A stretch of DNA of 64,000 nucleotides from Ardenticatenaceae bacterium (GTDB lineage Bacteria > Chloroflexota > Anaerolineae > Promineifilales > Promineifilaceae), in assembly GCA_020634435.1 (NCBI GenBank), contig JACKBS010000011.1:62001-126000 (forward strand), read 5' to 3'. A program made the position numbers and the translations under genes. The notes beneath the pieces were generated by a model. It was not told the DNA's origin, searched no databases, and was given only the letters and a program-made list of their open reading frames with translations. Shown one piece after another: positions 1 through 8,327 of this stretch (the stretch's first letter is position 1; each line of letters begins with the position of its first letter).

Positions 1-1692
1 ACCACAATTTCGCCTCGGTCCCTGCTCGCTGCTGGCGCATGGCTGCGTTACAAAGCTGCCTGTTGCCGGGATGGTCACATTTTCTGTACCGCTGTTGGCC
101 ACGTCCCAATCCTCCACAAATTCACATTTAGGGCGGCTGATGGGCAGGCCGTTGCTGTTGCGCAGGCCACTGGGCTCAAAAACGGGATTGCCTGCCTCGT
201 CCAGCACCGGGTAGCCCTCGCACAAAAATTGCTCCGTATTGAAGCGGAAACTGAGCGGTAGTTCTGTGGTTTCGCCCTCAAATTCGATGTCAGTGATGTC
301 GATCCACTGGCAGTCCAGCCCCGCGCCGTACTCATCCACCCAACCCGCCTGGATGCCCTGGTTGGTACAGCTGTACGCATGGGTCAGCGGCGACAGCTCA
401 TTGTTGCTGAAGCGGCTGGTGCTTTCCACGCAAAACGCCTGCTTGCTGGGCTGGCTGGTTGTGCCGAGTTGGAATTCGCCGTAATTTTGGAAGTGAAAAT
501 GGGCGTGGCAGCTGTTGTACTCAAACATGTTGGTCAGCGGATTTTCGGCGATGATCGGGCCGATGTCCAGCGCGGCCGCGCCGAGGTTGTGGGCCGTGGC
601 GTCAAACTGGAGCAGCCGCCGCCAGCCGGTGCCATTGACACAGCCTTCGGCCAGGGCGCAAGAATTTGCCGGGAAGTAGCGGTAAATGATGCGGGTGTTT
701 TGCAAATCTTCGCTGACCACTTTCAGGTCAGGGGCATCGGCGGCAATCACTTCGCCGACGCGCACCTGGTCGGCCAGATCGGTATCCCAGGGTAGGCGCG
801 TGAAGCGAACGGCCGTTTCAACTGTGCCTATCGCGGCATTCAACGCCTGAGTACAGGAGAGCGTCGGCAGCGTGGTGCGATGGCAACCCGCCGCGCCGCC
901 GCTGTCGGCGGTGCAGCTGTAGTCGTAAAAAATGTCGGCATTTTCTGAATCATAGCTGTTGGGCGGGAAGCCGCCTTCGTTGAGGCAGGCGTTACCCGTG
1001 CGCTGGAGCAGCTGCGTGGGGTCCGGCGGCAGGATGAACGGCTCGTCCCACACGCCGCCGATTTCCGCCAGGGCTGGTTCGGCCGTGGCGGGCGAATCGA
1101 CGCTTGTGAGCAGCGTGCTGCTAAACGTGTAGGGGATAAGGATCAAATCGTGGTTGCCGATCGTCTGCCGTTGCGGTTCGCCAGTCAGCTCGATGTGCCA
1201 CAACGATTGCGGCGGCAGGGGGAGTTGGCCTTTGTTGGCGTAAAAAAACGGCCGAAAATGCAGCCGGTTGTAGGTGAGGGCCACCTGCCGTTGGGCCAGC
1301 TCAATCCAAAACGCATCCGACTCGGTGGCGATGGCTTCAGCCACGGCGTCACGCATCGCTTCGGGATACTCATCGAGCAAAATGCCCACCTGGCTGTCCA
1401 TCGTCAGGCTCACCAATGCGCCTTCTGCGCCGTCGATGGGCGAGGGAATGATGCTGCTGGCCGCGTCGCCCGTTTCTTCGGCGATGGCGGGGGTGCTGGT
1501 GGGCAGAGTTGTGGCCACGGCGGGTGGCGGGAGCGGGGTGTTGTCAGTGGCAACGGCCGTTTCTTCGGGAACGGCCGTACGCGTCGGGTTGCTGTCGCTG
1601 GTTGCCTCTTCGGGCGGCTCCTGGCCGCAGCTCACGGCGAGCGTAATAAAAAGGAGAAGGAAACCGGTGGCAGGGCGCATCCATTTTTTCAT
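1..1692 (-). CDS. Lysyl-oxidase-like secreted lipoprotein (C-terminus off the left edge)
   Basis: A continuous minus-strand frame of 564 codons starts at the ATG at 1692 and runs off the left edge. The N-terminus has a lipoprotein signal (MKKWMRP, hydrophobic core, AVSC with Cys22), followed by a Thr/Pro/Ala-rich linker to about residue 80. The C-terminal half matches the lysyl oxidase fold: the copper-binding motif SCHAHFHF (His396, His398, His400), then KQAFCVES with Lys417, then DEYGAGLDCQWIDITDI with Tyr455. In animal lysyl oxidases the equivalent Lys and Tyr form the lysine tyrosylquinone cofactor, so an active copper amine oxidase is plausible. The protein should sit on the outer face of the membrane. 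The central region (about 100-370) has paired cysteines but no domain I recognise. The substrate is unknown. Confidence 0.85.
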   Translation of the reverse strand, partial: MKKWMRPATGFLLLFITLAVSCGQEPPEEATSDSNPTRTAVPEETAVATDNTPLPPPAVATTLPTSTPAIAEETGDAASSIIPSPIDGAEGALVSLTMDSQVGILLDEYPEAMRDAVAEAIATESDAFWIELAQRQVALTYNRLHFRPFFYANKGQLPLPPQSLWHIELTGEPQRQTIGNHDLILIPYTFSSTLLTSVDSPATAEPALAEIGGVWDEPFILPPDPTQLLQRTGNACLNEGGFPPNSYDSENADIFYDYSCTADSGGAAGCHRTTLPTLSCTQALNAAIGTVETAVRFTRLPWDTDLADQVRVGEVIAADAPDLKVVSEDLQNTRIIYRYFPANSCALAEGCVNGTGWRRLLQFDATAHNLGAAALDIGPIIAENPLTNMFEYNSCHAHFHFQNYGEFQLGTTSQPSKQAFCVESTSRFSNNELSPLTHAYSCTNQGIQAGWVDEYGAGLDCQWIDITDIEFEGETTELPLSFRFNTEQFLCEGYPVLDEAGNPVFEPSGLRNSNGLPISRPKCEFVEDWDVANSGTENVTIPATGSFVTQPCASSEQGPRRNCG

Positions 1693-1817
1693 GGGCCTGA
1701 TTTTACCCAGGGTGCGTACGCGATTCAAAGCGGGCAGTGCATCCTCATGGTTTGTTCAGCAGTTTTTCCTTTTGTGTGCAGGCTGTACGAACGACTTGCC
1801 AGGCAAAGTAAATAACT

Positions 1818-1874
1818 CACGCAAAGACGCCAAGGCGGAAAGGAGAAACTTAGCGTCTTTGCGACGTGGCGTGA
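1818..1874. repeat. Intergenic inverted repeat
   Basis: The arm CGCAAAGACGC (from 1820) is complementary to GCGTCTTTGCG (to about 1863), and outer TCACGC / GCGTGA segments can extend the pairing. It lies between the divergent lysyl-oxidase and photolyase genes. No T-run follows, so it looks like a palindromic intergenic repeat and not a terminator. Confidence 0.6.
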
Positions 1875-1912
1875 AATTTAATGACAACTTGTTGATAGGA
1901 CCCTGTATGAAG

Positions 1913-1940
1913 TTCACATTGCTCGATTCGTTGCTACAAT
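1913..1940 (+). promoter_or_regulatory. Candidate sigma-70-type promoter of the photolyase gene
   Basis: TTCACA (1913-1918) and TACAAT (1935-1940) are separated by 16 bases and lie 33 bases before the start codon. The match is moderate and no transcript data are available. Confidence 0.45.
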
Positions 1941-1972
1941 CAAACAGAGTTTGTTTGAGAGAAGGAAACGTT

Positions 1973-3508
1973 ATGGGCAAAACGGCCGTCTGGATTTTGG
2001 GCGATCAGCTGTTGGAAAATCATCCGGCTTTGCAGGCGGCGGAGGCGGAGGGTGGCAAAGAAAATGTGCGGGTGCTGCTGGTGCAGAGTGCGGCGCGCAC
2101 GCGCAAGCAACCGTACCATCGGCGCAAATTGGTGCTGCTGTTCAGTGCCATGCGCCATTATGCCGAATCGCTGCGGGCGCGTGGCTACGCGGTGGATTAT
2201 GTGCAATCGGCCACATTCACTGCCGGACTGCGCCAGTTTGTAAAAGCGCATCAGCCGGAGCGGTTGTTTACGATGGCCGCCAGTGAGTGGAACGGCCGTT
2301 CCTTCCAGCAGCACCAGCTGACCAAAATTGTGGGCATTCCTGTCACCTTGCTGCCCAACACCCAATTTTTAGTCGGTCAGTTTGATCCGTACCCCAGCCA
2401 CACGCCCGACAAAAATGTGATCATGGAGTATTTCTATCGAGAGATGCGCCGCCATTTTGATGTGTTGATGAACGGCCGTACGCCAGCTGGTGGTGACTGG
2501 AATTACGACAAAGAAAATCGCCAGCCGCTGCCCAATGACATCGCGCTGCCCGATGAGCCTCGTTTTCAGCCGGACAGCATCACCCAGGCGGTGATTGACG
2601 AGGTGGAGGCGGCGGGGCACGGCGTTGGCTCCTTGGCCGGGTTTGATCTGGCGGTGACGCGGGAGCAAGCGCTGGCAGCGTTTGACGATTTTTTGCAGCA
2701 TCGGCTGCCCGACTTTGGCGCGTATGAAGATGCGATGACGGAGCGGCACCAGACACTTTTTCACTCGGTGCTGTCACCTTACCTGAATTTGGGGCTGCTG
2801 GAGCCAATGGAACTGATCCAGGGGGTAGAGTTGGCATACGCGGCAGGCAACGCACCCATCAATTCCGTGGAAGGGTTTGTGCGGCAGATTTTGGGCTGGC
2901 GCGAGTACATTTACTGGCAATATTGGCAGCAGATGCCGGGGATTATGGAAAAGAACAGCTGGGATGCGAAACGGCCGTTGCCCACCTTCTTCTGGGACGC
3001 GCAAACCGATCTGAACTGCATCCACCATGTCATCGAGCGGGCCATTAGCACAGGCTACAACCACCACATTGAGCGGCTGATGGTGCTGTGCAACTTTTGC
3101 CTGCTGGCGGGCATCGAGCCGATGGCGGTGAACAATTGGTTCCTGGCCCACTACATAGACGCGTACGACTGGGTGATGCTGCCCAACGTTCTCGGCATGG
3201 GCCTCAACGCCGATGGCGGCGTGACGGCGACAAAGCCGTACATTGCCTCGGCCAACTACATCCACAAAATGGGCGATTACTGCGGCGGCTGTCGCTTCAA
3301 CCACAGGCAGCGCCACGGTGCAGACGCCTGCCCGTTTAACTTTCTCTACTGGAACTTCCTGCTCCAGCACGAGGAAACCTTACGCGCCAACCCGCGCCTG
3401 GGGCCAAACGTGTTGGGTTTGCGCTATTTGGATGATGAAGAGAGAACGGCCGTACGCCACCAGGCCCAACAATTTCTTGATAGTTTGGAACGACCTACCC
3501 CCACCTAG
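1973..3508 (+). CDS. Fe-S bacterial cryptochrome/(6-4) photolyase (PhrB-type, DPRP family)
   Basis: The protein has 511 residues. The ATG at 1973 is chosen because GAGAAGGAA lies just upstream and the product then begins MGKTAVWILGDQLLENHP, the usual start of the deoxyribodipyrimidine photolyase-related family; the longer upstream reading frame is not needed. The N-terminal part is the Rossmann-like antenna domain and the C-terminal part the helical FAD domain. Four cysteines at 349, 437, 440 and 453 have exactly the spacing of the [4Fe-4S] ligands of the PhrB group, the latter three within YCGGCRFNHRQRHGADACPF. Family members repair (6-4) photoproducts with light or act as photoreceptors. 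It is a single gene, divergent from the lipoprotein on its left, with its own candidate promoter. Confidence 0.9.
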   Translation: MGKTAVWILGDQLLENHPALQAAEAEGGKENVRVLLVQSAARTRKQPYHRRKLVLLFSAMRHYAESLRARGYAVDYVQSATFTAGLRQFVKAHQPERLFTMAASEWNGRSFQQHQLTKIVGIPVTLLPNTQFLVGQFDPYPSHTPDKNVIMEYFYREMRRHFDVLMNGRTPAGGDWNYDKENRQPLPNDIALPDEPRFQPDSITQAVIDEVEAAGHGVGSLAGFDLAVTREQALAAFDDFLQHRLPDFGAYEDAMTERHQTLFHSVLSPYLNLGLLEPMELIQGVELAYAAGNAPINSVEGFVRQILGWREYIYWQYWQQMPGIMEKNSWDAKRPLPTFFWDAQTDLNCIHHVIERAISTGYNHHIERLMVLCNFCLLAGIEPMAVNNWFLAHYIDAYDWVMLPNVLGMGLNADGGVTATKPYIASANYIHKMGDYCGGCRFNHRQRHGADACPFNFLYWNFLLQHEETLRANPRLGPNVLGLRYLDDEERTAVRHQAQQFLDSLERPTPT

Positions 3509-4743
3509 CCTCCCCCTGAAAGGGCTGAGGGGAGGACACCTTTTCAGGTAATTCTAGGGTCGGGTAGAAATTGTAAATTGATAAAATGGTTATGTCTCAG
3601 CACAAATTCAAAGAAGAATTGAATCCCCTCTTTGAACAGGCTCCAATGGCGACGTTTGGTGCCATCTTCATGGCGTTGCATAGGTTGCGTACGCTCCTGG
3701 GCCGCCGCAACACTGCCCAAAGCAAGCGACCAAGCATAGGCAACCACCAGCAAAACAAGCAGACGACCCATGTGGTCTGGATGACTGATACGACTGTCGG
3801 ACCACTGCCAGCCACCACTTTTCAGGTCGCGAAAGCTTTGTTCCTGCCAATTTCGGTTCGCATACTCGAAACCAGTCAGCGTGGTGTCGTTGGTTACCAG
3901 CGCCCACGGCTGGTCATAGCCAGCACGCCAAATAGCATGAGCCGTTGCGGGCAACCGACCTCGCTGCTTGAAGACAAGCCCAGCAACCGACCACTGTTCA
4001 CCAGCTTGCACCATGTGGGCAATGGCCAAATCGCCTTCATCGGTACATACCTTTGTCATGCTGGTCACGCGGAACAGATAGTACCATCCCAGGTTAGCCA
4101 CAGCCTGACACAAATCAGGCGAGGTTCCAATGCCCCGGTCGGCCAGCACGACCACCTCTCTGTTTGTGGCGATACCCTTCTGGACCGCTTGCAACAAGGT
4201 TGTGATCAGGCCCACTTGCCCCTCGGCTGGATATTGCTCATGATTGTTAGCCAGGTAACAACGCCACGCCAAGGGAATACACCGACCCTCCCAAGCGACG
4301 CCCACAACCATGACTGCCAGGCGGTCTTGCAACTTCGTTTCATCGACCAGCAGATAAAGCTTCCCCGGCGGCAATTGACTAACAATCCAGGCAGTCCATT
4401 GCGCGAAGAAGGCGTGCAGCGGAAACAGCGCATTGTCCAGAAAACGTCGCAAGCGTCGGGCGCAGCTCTCAATTTTCTCACCTGTCGCTACCTGGCGGGC
4501 AATCTGCTGCTGTTGGCAACTTTCTGCACGCATGATGCCGATAGTAAACAAGCCGACATTTTCAACTTGCCAGCTATTGAGACAAGGCAAATGGCTGGCA
4601 ATTGTTTGAATCCATTGATAAAGTACGGGATAGCTCATTTTGGACTCCTTCTGACGTTTTAGAAGACATCAGAATTGTCCTCGATGAGCTATTCTTTTTC
4701 CAACTCCCAAACATGTCCTCCCCTCAGCCCTGAAAGGGGGAGG
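3509..4743 (-). mobile_element. IS4-family insertion sequence with flanking 30-bp inverted repeats
   Basis: One DDE transposase gene fills this interval. A 30-bp segment at 3509-3538 (CCTCCCCCTGAAAGGG, then CTGAGGGGAGGACA) recurs in inverted orientation at 4714-4743, with four differences in the centre. The repeats resemble the CT-rich intergenic repeat also seen near 18.5 kb, so they may be host repeats flanking the element; the exact IS tips are not resolved. A weak candidate IR (GTAATTCTAGGGTC near 3551 against ACAATTCTGATGTC near 4680, reverse strand) lies inside. Confidence 0.7.
3544..4638 (-). CDS. IS4-family DDE transposase
   Basis: The protein has 364 residues, a full length for small IS4-group transposases. 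The catalytic blocks are visible in order: LLVDETKLQDRLAV (first Asp), VVLADRGIGTSPDL (second Asp) and NWQEQSFRDLKSGGWQW (Glu and following Lys, the family's YREK-type region). The start codon has AGAAGGAG upstream. It catalyses cut-and-paste movement of the element around it. No ACGGCCGT site occurs inside, in contrast with both flanks, which fits recent arrival. It looks intact. Confidence 0.85.
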   Translation of the reverse strand: MSYPVLYQWIQTIASHLPCLNSWQVENVGLFTIGIMRAESCQQQQIARQVATGEKIESCARRLRRFLDNALFPLHAFFAQWTAWIVSQLPPGKLYLLVDETKLQDRLAVMVVGVAWEGRCIPLAWRCYLANNHEQYPAEGQVGLITTLLQAVQKGIATNREVVVLADRGIGTSPDLCQAVANLGWYYLFRVTSMTKVCTDEGDLAIAHMVQAGEQWSVAGLVFKQRGRLPATAHAIWRAGYDQPWALVTNDTTLTGFEYANRNWQEQSFRDLKSGGWQWSDSRISHPDHMGRLLVLLVVAYAWSLALGSVAAAQERTQPMQRHEDGTKRRHWSLFKEGIQFFFEFVLRHNHFINLQFLPDPRIT

Positions 4744-4789
4744 AACCAAACTCCCTCTCCCTCTCAGGAAGAGGTCTGGGGTGAGGGTT

Positions 4790-6178
4790 TTACAGTTGGT
4801 CTTGCAGGTAGCTCAAGAGCTGGTCGATGTTGACGCGATCCTGCGCGGTGGTGTCGCGGTGGCGGACGGTGACGGTGTTGTCTTCTAGCGTGTCAAAGTC
4901 CACAGTGATGCAAAATGGCGTACCGATTTCGTCCTGGTAGTAGTACCGCTTGCCAATGTTGCCTCGGTCGTCCCAGGTGGTGGTGTGGTGCGGCGCGATC
5001 AGTTCGTAGACGGCCTGGGCTTTTTGCACCAGTTCCGGTTTATTGCGCAGGAGGGGGAATACGGCCGTTTTATACGGTGCCAACTCCGGCTTAAAGCGTA
5101 ACACAGTGCGGTTGTTCTCTGCATCGTACCAGTACGCATCACACAGCAGCATCAAAAAGAGGCGGTTGATGCCCACCGCTGGCTCGATGACGTGGGGCAC
5201 AAACGTCTTGCCGCTGAATGGGTCGGTGTACGTGAGTTTGGCCCCGGAATGCTCGATGTGCTGCTGCAAATCGTAATCGGTGCGGTAGGCCACGCCCCAC
5301 AACTCCTTGAAGCCAAAGGGAAAGCGGTAATCCAGATCGTACGTCTCGCGGCTGTAATGGCTGCGCTCCTTGTCCGAATGCCGCCGCCAGCGTAGATTTT
5401 CCTCGCGCACGCCCAGCGTGTTGGCCACAAAATCCCACATACGGTTCTGCCAATCCTGGAATAACTCTTGCCAATCGGTCTGCTCTGGATCGAAGAAATA
5501 CTCAATCTCCGCTTGTTCAAATTCCAGCGTGCGGAAGACAAACTGCCCGGTGGTGATTTCGTTGCGGAAGCTCTTGCCAATCTGGCCAATGCCAAACGGT
5601 AGCTTGACCCGCGAAGAATCCAGCACCTGGCGGAAGTTGGTAAAGATGCCCTGGGCCGTTTCGCCCCGCAGATACACTTTCGATTTTTCACCTTCGATGG
5701 CGCCAACGGCCGTTTCAAACAAGATGTTAAACGCTTTTGGCTCGGTTACCGGATTACCGTCTGGGCTGAGAATCTTGTGTTCGGCGATGAATGCGCCCAT
5801 TTGGGCCACATCCAGCTCTTCCACGATGAGTTGTGGCGGATTGGACTGTTTGGCCAGCCATTGTTCAATTAGATGATCGGCGCGGTAACGTTTGTGCGTG
5901 ATTTTGTCTTCCACCAGCGGATCGGTGAAGGAAGCGACGTGCCCGGAGGCCACCCAGGTTTGTGGATGCAACAAGATTTGTGTATCCAGACCCACCATGT
6001 CGGCCTTTTTGCGGATTAGCTCCTGCCACCATTTGTCTTTGATGTTGCGCAGCAGCTCGGTGCCCAGCGGGCCATAATCATAGGAGCTGGCCAGGCCGCC
6101 GTAAATTTCGGAGGTTTGGTAGACAAAACCCCGCCGCTTTGCCAGCGAGGTGATCGTTTCAAGCGTCAATTCAGTCAT
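4790..6178 (-). CDS. glyQS: Glycyl-tRNA synthetase, one-chain (alpha2) type
   Basis: The protein has 462 residues, normal for the homodimeric class II enzyme that charges tRNA-Gly. The N-terminus (KRRGFVYQTSEIYGGLASSYDYGPLG) and the internal EIxTGQFVFRTLEFEQAEIE block are diagnostic. Motif 2 (FRNEIT) and the motif 3 region (EPAVGINRLFLMLL) are present, and the C-terminal anticodon-binding domain follows (about 360-460). The start codon is preceded by GAGAGGAAA. It is expressed from a T-box leader immediately upstream, so transcription should respond to uncharged tRNA-Gly. Confidence 0.95.
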   Translation of the reverse strand: MTELTLETITSLAKRRGFVYQTSEIYGGLASSYDYGPLGTELLRNIKDKWWQELIRKKADMVGLDTQILLHPQTWVASGHVASFTDPLVEDKITHKRYRADHLIEQWLAKQSNPPQLIVEELDVAQMGAFIAEHKILSPDGNPVTEPKAFNILFETAVGAIEGEKSKVYLRGETAQGIFTNFRQVLDSSRVKLPFGIGQIGKSFRNEITTGQFVFRTLEFEQAEIEYFFDPEQTDWQELFQDWQNRMWDFVANTLGVREENLRWRRHSDKERSHYSRETYDLDYRFPFGFKELWGVAYRTDYDLQQHIEHSGAKLTYTDPFSGKTFVPHVIEPAVGINRLFLMLLCDAYWYDAENNRTVLRFKPELAPYKTAVFPLLRNKPELVQKAQAVYELIAPHHTTTWDDRGNIGKRYYYQDEIGTPFCITVDFDTLEDNTVTVRHRDTTAQDRVNIDQLLSYLQDQL

Positions 6179-6244
6179 CGTTTTCCTCTCTTGTAGCCGC
6201 GCATTCTTTGCGCGAATTTCCGCGGTAAGAAACCGCGGCTACTG

Positions 6245-6395
6245 TATAAATAAAAAGAGTCCCTGCAACACAATATCTGTGTTGCAGGGACGGCTTTTTC
6301 AAGTCGCGGTTCCACCCTGCTTCCGCTGAGGTTTGGTCAGCGGCACTTTCTTGGATTTGCAGCTCCCGCTTGCCAAAGGCGTTCATCGCTGCGAT
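6245..6395 (-). promoter_or_regulatory. T-box riboswitch of glyQS
   Basis: Read on the minus strand, the conserved T-box AGGGTGGAACCGCG lies at 6318-6305. The UGGA can pair with the UCCA 3' end of tRNA-Gly, whose discriminator base is U. Just upstream is a 7-bp Stem III (CCGCTGA / TCAGCGG) and further upstream a small stem (GCAGC at 6392-6388 / GCTGC at 6363-6359) that may be an unusually short Stem I containing the specifier. GCAGGG of the T-box can pair with CCCTGC of the terminator's 5' arm, giving the expected mutually exclusive antiterminator. Uncharged tRNA-Gly should allow read-through into glyQS. Confidence 0.9.
6249..6291 (-). terminator. T-box-controlled terminator before glyQS
   Basis: A perfect 13-bp stem (GTCCCTGCAACAC at 6291-6279 with GTGTTGCAGGGAC at 6271-6259) has a 7-nt loop and is followed by TCTTTTTATTT. 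It is the regulated intrinsic terminator of the T-box leader. Confidence 0.9.
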
Positions 6396-6485
6396 TAGAG
6401 GTCACAGAGATTTAAGAGAAATTCTCTTTTCCCTCTGTGTTCTCTGTGGCCAAATTATTCTTAGGGTAATTTTACGGGGTGGCGG

Positions 6486-8246
6486 TTAGCTGTCAAGGGT
6501 GTCGGAGGGTTGGGGCAGGCGGTGTTCTTCCAGATACGGCCGTATCGTAATAATCTCGCCCGCTGCCAGCCGCTGCTGGGTTTGCTGCCAGAAAGTCACG
6601 TCGAGCAAATCGCTGTGGTGTTTGAGGAAGGTGGGCTTAACGCTGTTGGGCAGCCCCATGAAGCGCAAAAACTCCTCTGGGAAGACATCGTTCTGGTCGA
6701 TGTGGAACCACGGTTCGGCCGACAGCTCATCTTCGTAGGAAAGGGATTGGGGGAATTTGCGGAAGTTGCACTCGGTTAACGGCCGTAATTCATCATAGTC
6801 GTAAAATACAATGCGCTCGTGACGCGTCACGCCAAAATTTTTCAGCAGCATGTCCCCGGCAAAAATGTTTGTTACCGCCAAATCTTTAATCGTCTGTCCG
6901 TAATCAATGATGGCCCGGTTCGCTGCTGCCTCATCGGCTTCCTGGAGAAAAATGTCCAGCGGTGTGACCTGGCGCTCGATGTAGGCATGGCCCACCACAA
7001 CCATCTCGCCAGCGACCTGTACCGTATTGGCGGCGATGTCCAACAGTTCAGTCAGGAGTTCTTCGGTAAACCGGCCGCGTTTGAACTGCAAAAACTCAAA
7101 CGATTGGGCATCTATCAGTCGCCCTGCGCGGTCGTGACGGAACACCATCTCGTAATTTTTGATGACGTCCTGGCGGGTGGTCTTTTTTGGCGGGGCAAAG
7201 CGGTCGCGGATGAGCTTAATCACCAGGTCAAAATCGGGTAGGCTAAACACCATCATCACCATGCCGCGCTGGCCCGGTGCGATCTCAAACTGGGCGCTGG
7301 ATTGCTTGAGGTGGTTCAGCAGATCGCGATACAGCTCGGTTTTGCCGTGTTTGTTGTAGCCCAGCGAGATGTAAATTTCGGCAACGCGCTTGCGGGGGAG
7401 TATGGAGCGAATAAACTGGACGAGGTCAGACGGCCGTTCCACCATCACGTGGAAGTAGGCGCGGGCAAAGCTAAACAGAATGCTTACGCTGCTTTCGTCC
7501 AGCAGCACCGCATCCACAAAGACGCCGCGCTGCCCTTGCAGCAGCACCAGCGACAGTGGCACCAATCCTTGCGGCGTGTACATGCGCCCAATCAAATACG
7601 CGCCTTTACCGCGATAAAACAGCGCATTGACCACATCGATCCGGTTGACTGTAGTTTTTTGACTACCCAAAAAGCAAGCGAGGCGACTGGTAATCTGGCG
7701 GCAATCGTCATCAAAGTTGGCAAAAGCGACGTTGAGGCCGCAGGCCAGCAAAATTTGCGGAATAGTCTCGGCCAGCGTGTCGTTGAGATAGTAAGTGGTG
7801 TACAGCGATTTGGGATCGGTGAGCGGTGGCAAGTCAAAATCGGGATCAACAAACTCGATTTGGGGGTCCACGCCCACAGTGGTGAAGATGCGACGGGTAA
7901 TGGAGTTAAAAAAGGTTTCGGCCAATTCCCACTCGGCAGCTTCGGCAATCAGGCCGGAATAGACGGCTTTCATGCTCGCCCAGACCATCTTGTTATGCTG
8001 CCGGTCGCCCAGCAAATCCTGCACCGCAATTACCACGCGATCCACAATCAGGCGGTACAGGTTGAGCCGCTCCAGGGCATCGGCGCGCTGGCCGTGCCAA
8101 TCTTTGGCTTCAAAGCGTTGTTGGGCCAGGCAGGTGATTTCCTGAAAGCGACGGCAGTAGCGGGCGAAGCCGTCATCAATTTGCCGGGCCGCTAGATTGG
8201 CCAGACGACTATCGGTTAAACGTGGAGATGGGGGAGTGGGTGGCAT
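6486..8246 (-). CDS. aceK: Isocitrate dehydrogenase kinase/phosphatase
   Basis: The protein has 586 residues, against about 580 for the E. coli enzyme. The N-terminal regulatory part begins with RQIDDGFARYCRRFQEIT and continues with DFD and ICDH-kinase family blocks such as YFHVMVERPSDLVQFIRSI. The nucleotide-binding segment APGQRGMVMMVFSLP lies at about residues 323-338, followed by DLVIKLIRDRF. In enterobacteria this bifunctional enzyme phosphorylates and dephosphorylates isocitrate dehydrogenase to direct isocitrate into the glyoxylate bypass. No isocitrate lyase, malate synthase or icd gene is adjacent. No clear ribosome-binding site precedes the start. It is most often described from Proteobacteria, so its presence here is notable. 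Confidence 0.93.
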   Translation of the reverse strand: MPPTPPSPRLTDSRLANLAARQIDDGFARYCRRFQEITCLAQQRFEAKDWHGQRADALERLNLYRLIVDRVVIAVQDLLGDRQHNKMVWASMKAVYSGLIAEAAEWELAETFFNSITRRIFTTVGVDPQIEFVDPDFDLPPLTDPKSLYTTYYLNDTLAETIPQILLACGLNVAFANFDDDCRQITSRLACFLGSQKTTVNRIDVVNALFYRGKGAYLIGRMYTPQGLVPLSLVLLQGQRGVFVDAVLLDESSVSILFSFARAYFHVMVERPSDLVQFIRSILPRKRVAEIYISLGYNKHGKTELYRDLLNHLKQSSAQFEIAPGQRGMVMMVFSLPDFDLVIKLIRDRFAPPKKTTRQDVIKNYEMVFRHDRAGRLIDAQSFEFLQFKRGRFTEELLTELLDIAANTVQVAGEMVVVGHAYIERQVTPLDIFLQEADEAAANRAIIDYGQTIKDLAVTNIFAGDMLLKNFGVTRHERIVFYDYDELRPLTECNFRKFPQSLSYEDELSAEPWFHIDQNDVFPEEFLRFMGLPNSVKPTFLKHHSDLLDVTFWQQTQQRLAAGEIITIRPYLEEHRLPQPSDTLDS

Positions 8247-8297
8247 GATGGCATTTTAAAAGCAACCACCGGTTGGGGACAAGTGCCAAAAATCACC

Positions 8298-8327
8298 CTT
8301 AGCCTGGGGCTTAAGCCCCAGGCTAAG
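8298..8327 (-). terminator. Perfect 30-bp palindrome at the end of the Liv cluster
   Basis: CTTAGCCTGGGGCTT and its exact complement AAGCCCCAGGCTAAG abut at 8312/8313. The stop codon of livM lies inside the palindrome. It could end the cluster's transcript, although only a short T stretch (GGTGATTTTTGG) follows on the minus strand. Confidence 0.55.

Noticed and set aside
1274..1972. Upstream extension of the photolyase frame (744 residues in total)
   Set aside because: The extension overlaps the lysyl-oxidase-like gene antisense, has no family similarity, and the normal N-terminus begins at 1973 behind a ribosome-binding site.
3586..4662. 358-codon plus-strand frame opposite the IS4 transposase
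   Set aside because: It is the antisense shadow of the transposase, without ribosome-binding site or recognisable domain.
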